Of a DNA stretch of 5,668 bases, positions 5,577 through 5,668 are shown one piece after another. This stretch comes from Chromatiales bacterium (GTDB taxonomy: Bacteria; Pseudomonadota; Gammaproteobacteria; JACCYU01). How positions within the stretch are numbered: the first letter of the stretch is position 1; each line of letters begins with the position of its first letter. The stretch is taken from the NCBI GenBank assembly GCA_031177845.1, contig JAPSGG010000132.1, positions 1 through 5,668 of the forward strand, given 5' to 3'. The position numbers and the translations under genes are program-made. The notes beneath the pieces were generated by a model that saw only the letters and a program-made list of their open reading frames with translations, searched no databases and was not told where the DNA came from.

Positions 5577-5668
5577 ATGTCCATCAACCTAAAGAATCGA
5601 GAGACCGAAGCATTGCTCGCTGAGCTTAAAGCCGCCACGGGGAAGGCCAATCCCCAGAGTATCTTAGA
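5577..5668 (+). CDS. VapB-like type II antitoxin (N-terminal part, cut by window end)
   Basis: Thirty residues are visible, beginning MSINLKNRETEALLAELKAA and then TGKANPQSIL. The opening pattern (M-x-x-N-x-K-N-x-E-T-x-x-L-x-x-E-L-x-x-x-T-G-K) is that of the Rv0623/PSK-type VapB antitoxins, a short DNA-binding segment followed by a toxin-wrapping helix. A VapC PIN-domain toxin would be expected just beyond the window. The gene has its own promoter and a palindromic candidate operator directly upstream, and no ribosome site. It is not part of the exporter unit, being 153 nt after yadH. The family call rests on the N-terminus only. Confidence 0.65.
   Translation, partial: MSINLKNRETEALLAELKAATGKANPQSIL

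Overview
The window comes from a GC-rich proteobacterium. The SoxR, YadG and YadH relatives and the VapB-like antitoxin all point there, but the genus cannot be fixed from sequence alone. The left part looks like accessory DNA, with a decayed IS5-type transposase and a stretch of broken coding sequence. The centre and right hold a redox-response and export module. No rRNA, tRNA or CRISPR array was seen.

Left part (1-1226). A worn transposase remnant on the minus strand (about 5-225) lies over a knot of short repeats. Next is a minus-strand gene for a small membrane-anchored HIRAN-domain protein (270-743). From 744 to 1226 there is no convincing gene, only a possible amber-interrupted small ORF (880-1083), a hairpin beside it, and a good rho-independent terminator (1160-1185) that ends the next minus-strand unit.

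Middle, minus strand (1227-2990). Reading leftward, the order is soxR (2990-2523), an exported protein of unknown function (2401-1598), and a small charged protein (1554-1333). The last has an Ala/Lys-rich C-terminal tail in the +1 frame, running to 1227. The terminator follows. Two perfect inverted repeats lie at and just after the soxR stop codon.

Right part, plus strand (2997-5423). Divergent from soxR is a textbook MerR/SoxR-type promoter: -35 and -10 boxes 19 bp apart with an 18-bp SoxR box in the spacer. It drives a NADPH-dependent FMN reductase-like gene (3067-3643) that carries two single-base frame disruptions. Downstream, probably in the same transcription unit, are yadG (ATPase) and yadH (permease), a two-component ABC-2 exporter joined by an ATGA overlap. 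The layout suggests that redox-cycling compounds oxidise SoxR, which then switches on a flavin or quinone reductase and an export pump. The reductase appears broken, or was misread.

Right edge (5424-5668). After a non-coding gap with small inverted repeats comes the start of a VapB-like antitoxin gene, cut by the window end. Its promoter places the transcript start at about the ATG, so it may be leaderless. A 7-bp-armed palindrome covers its -10 region.
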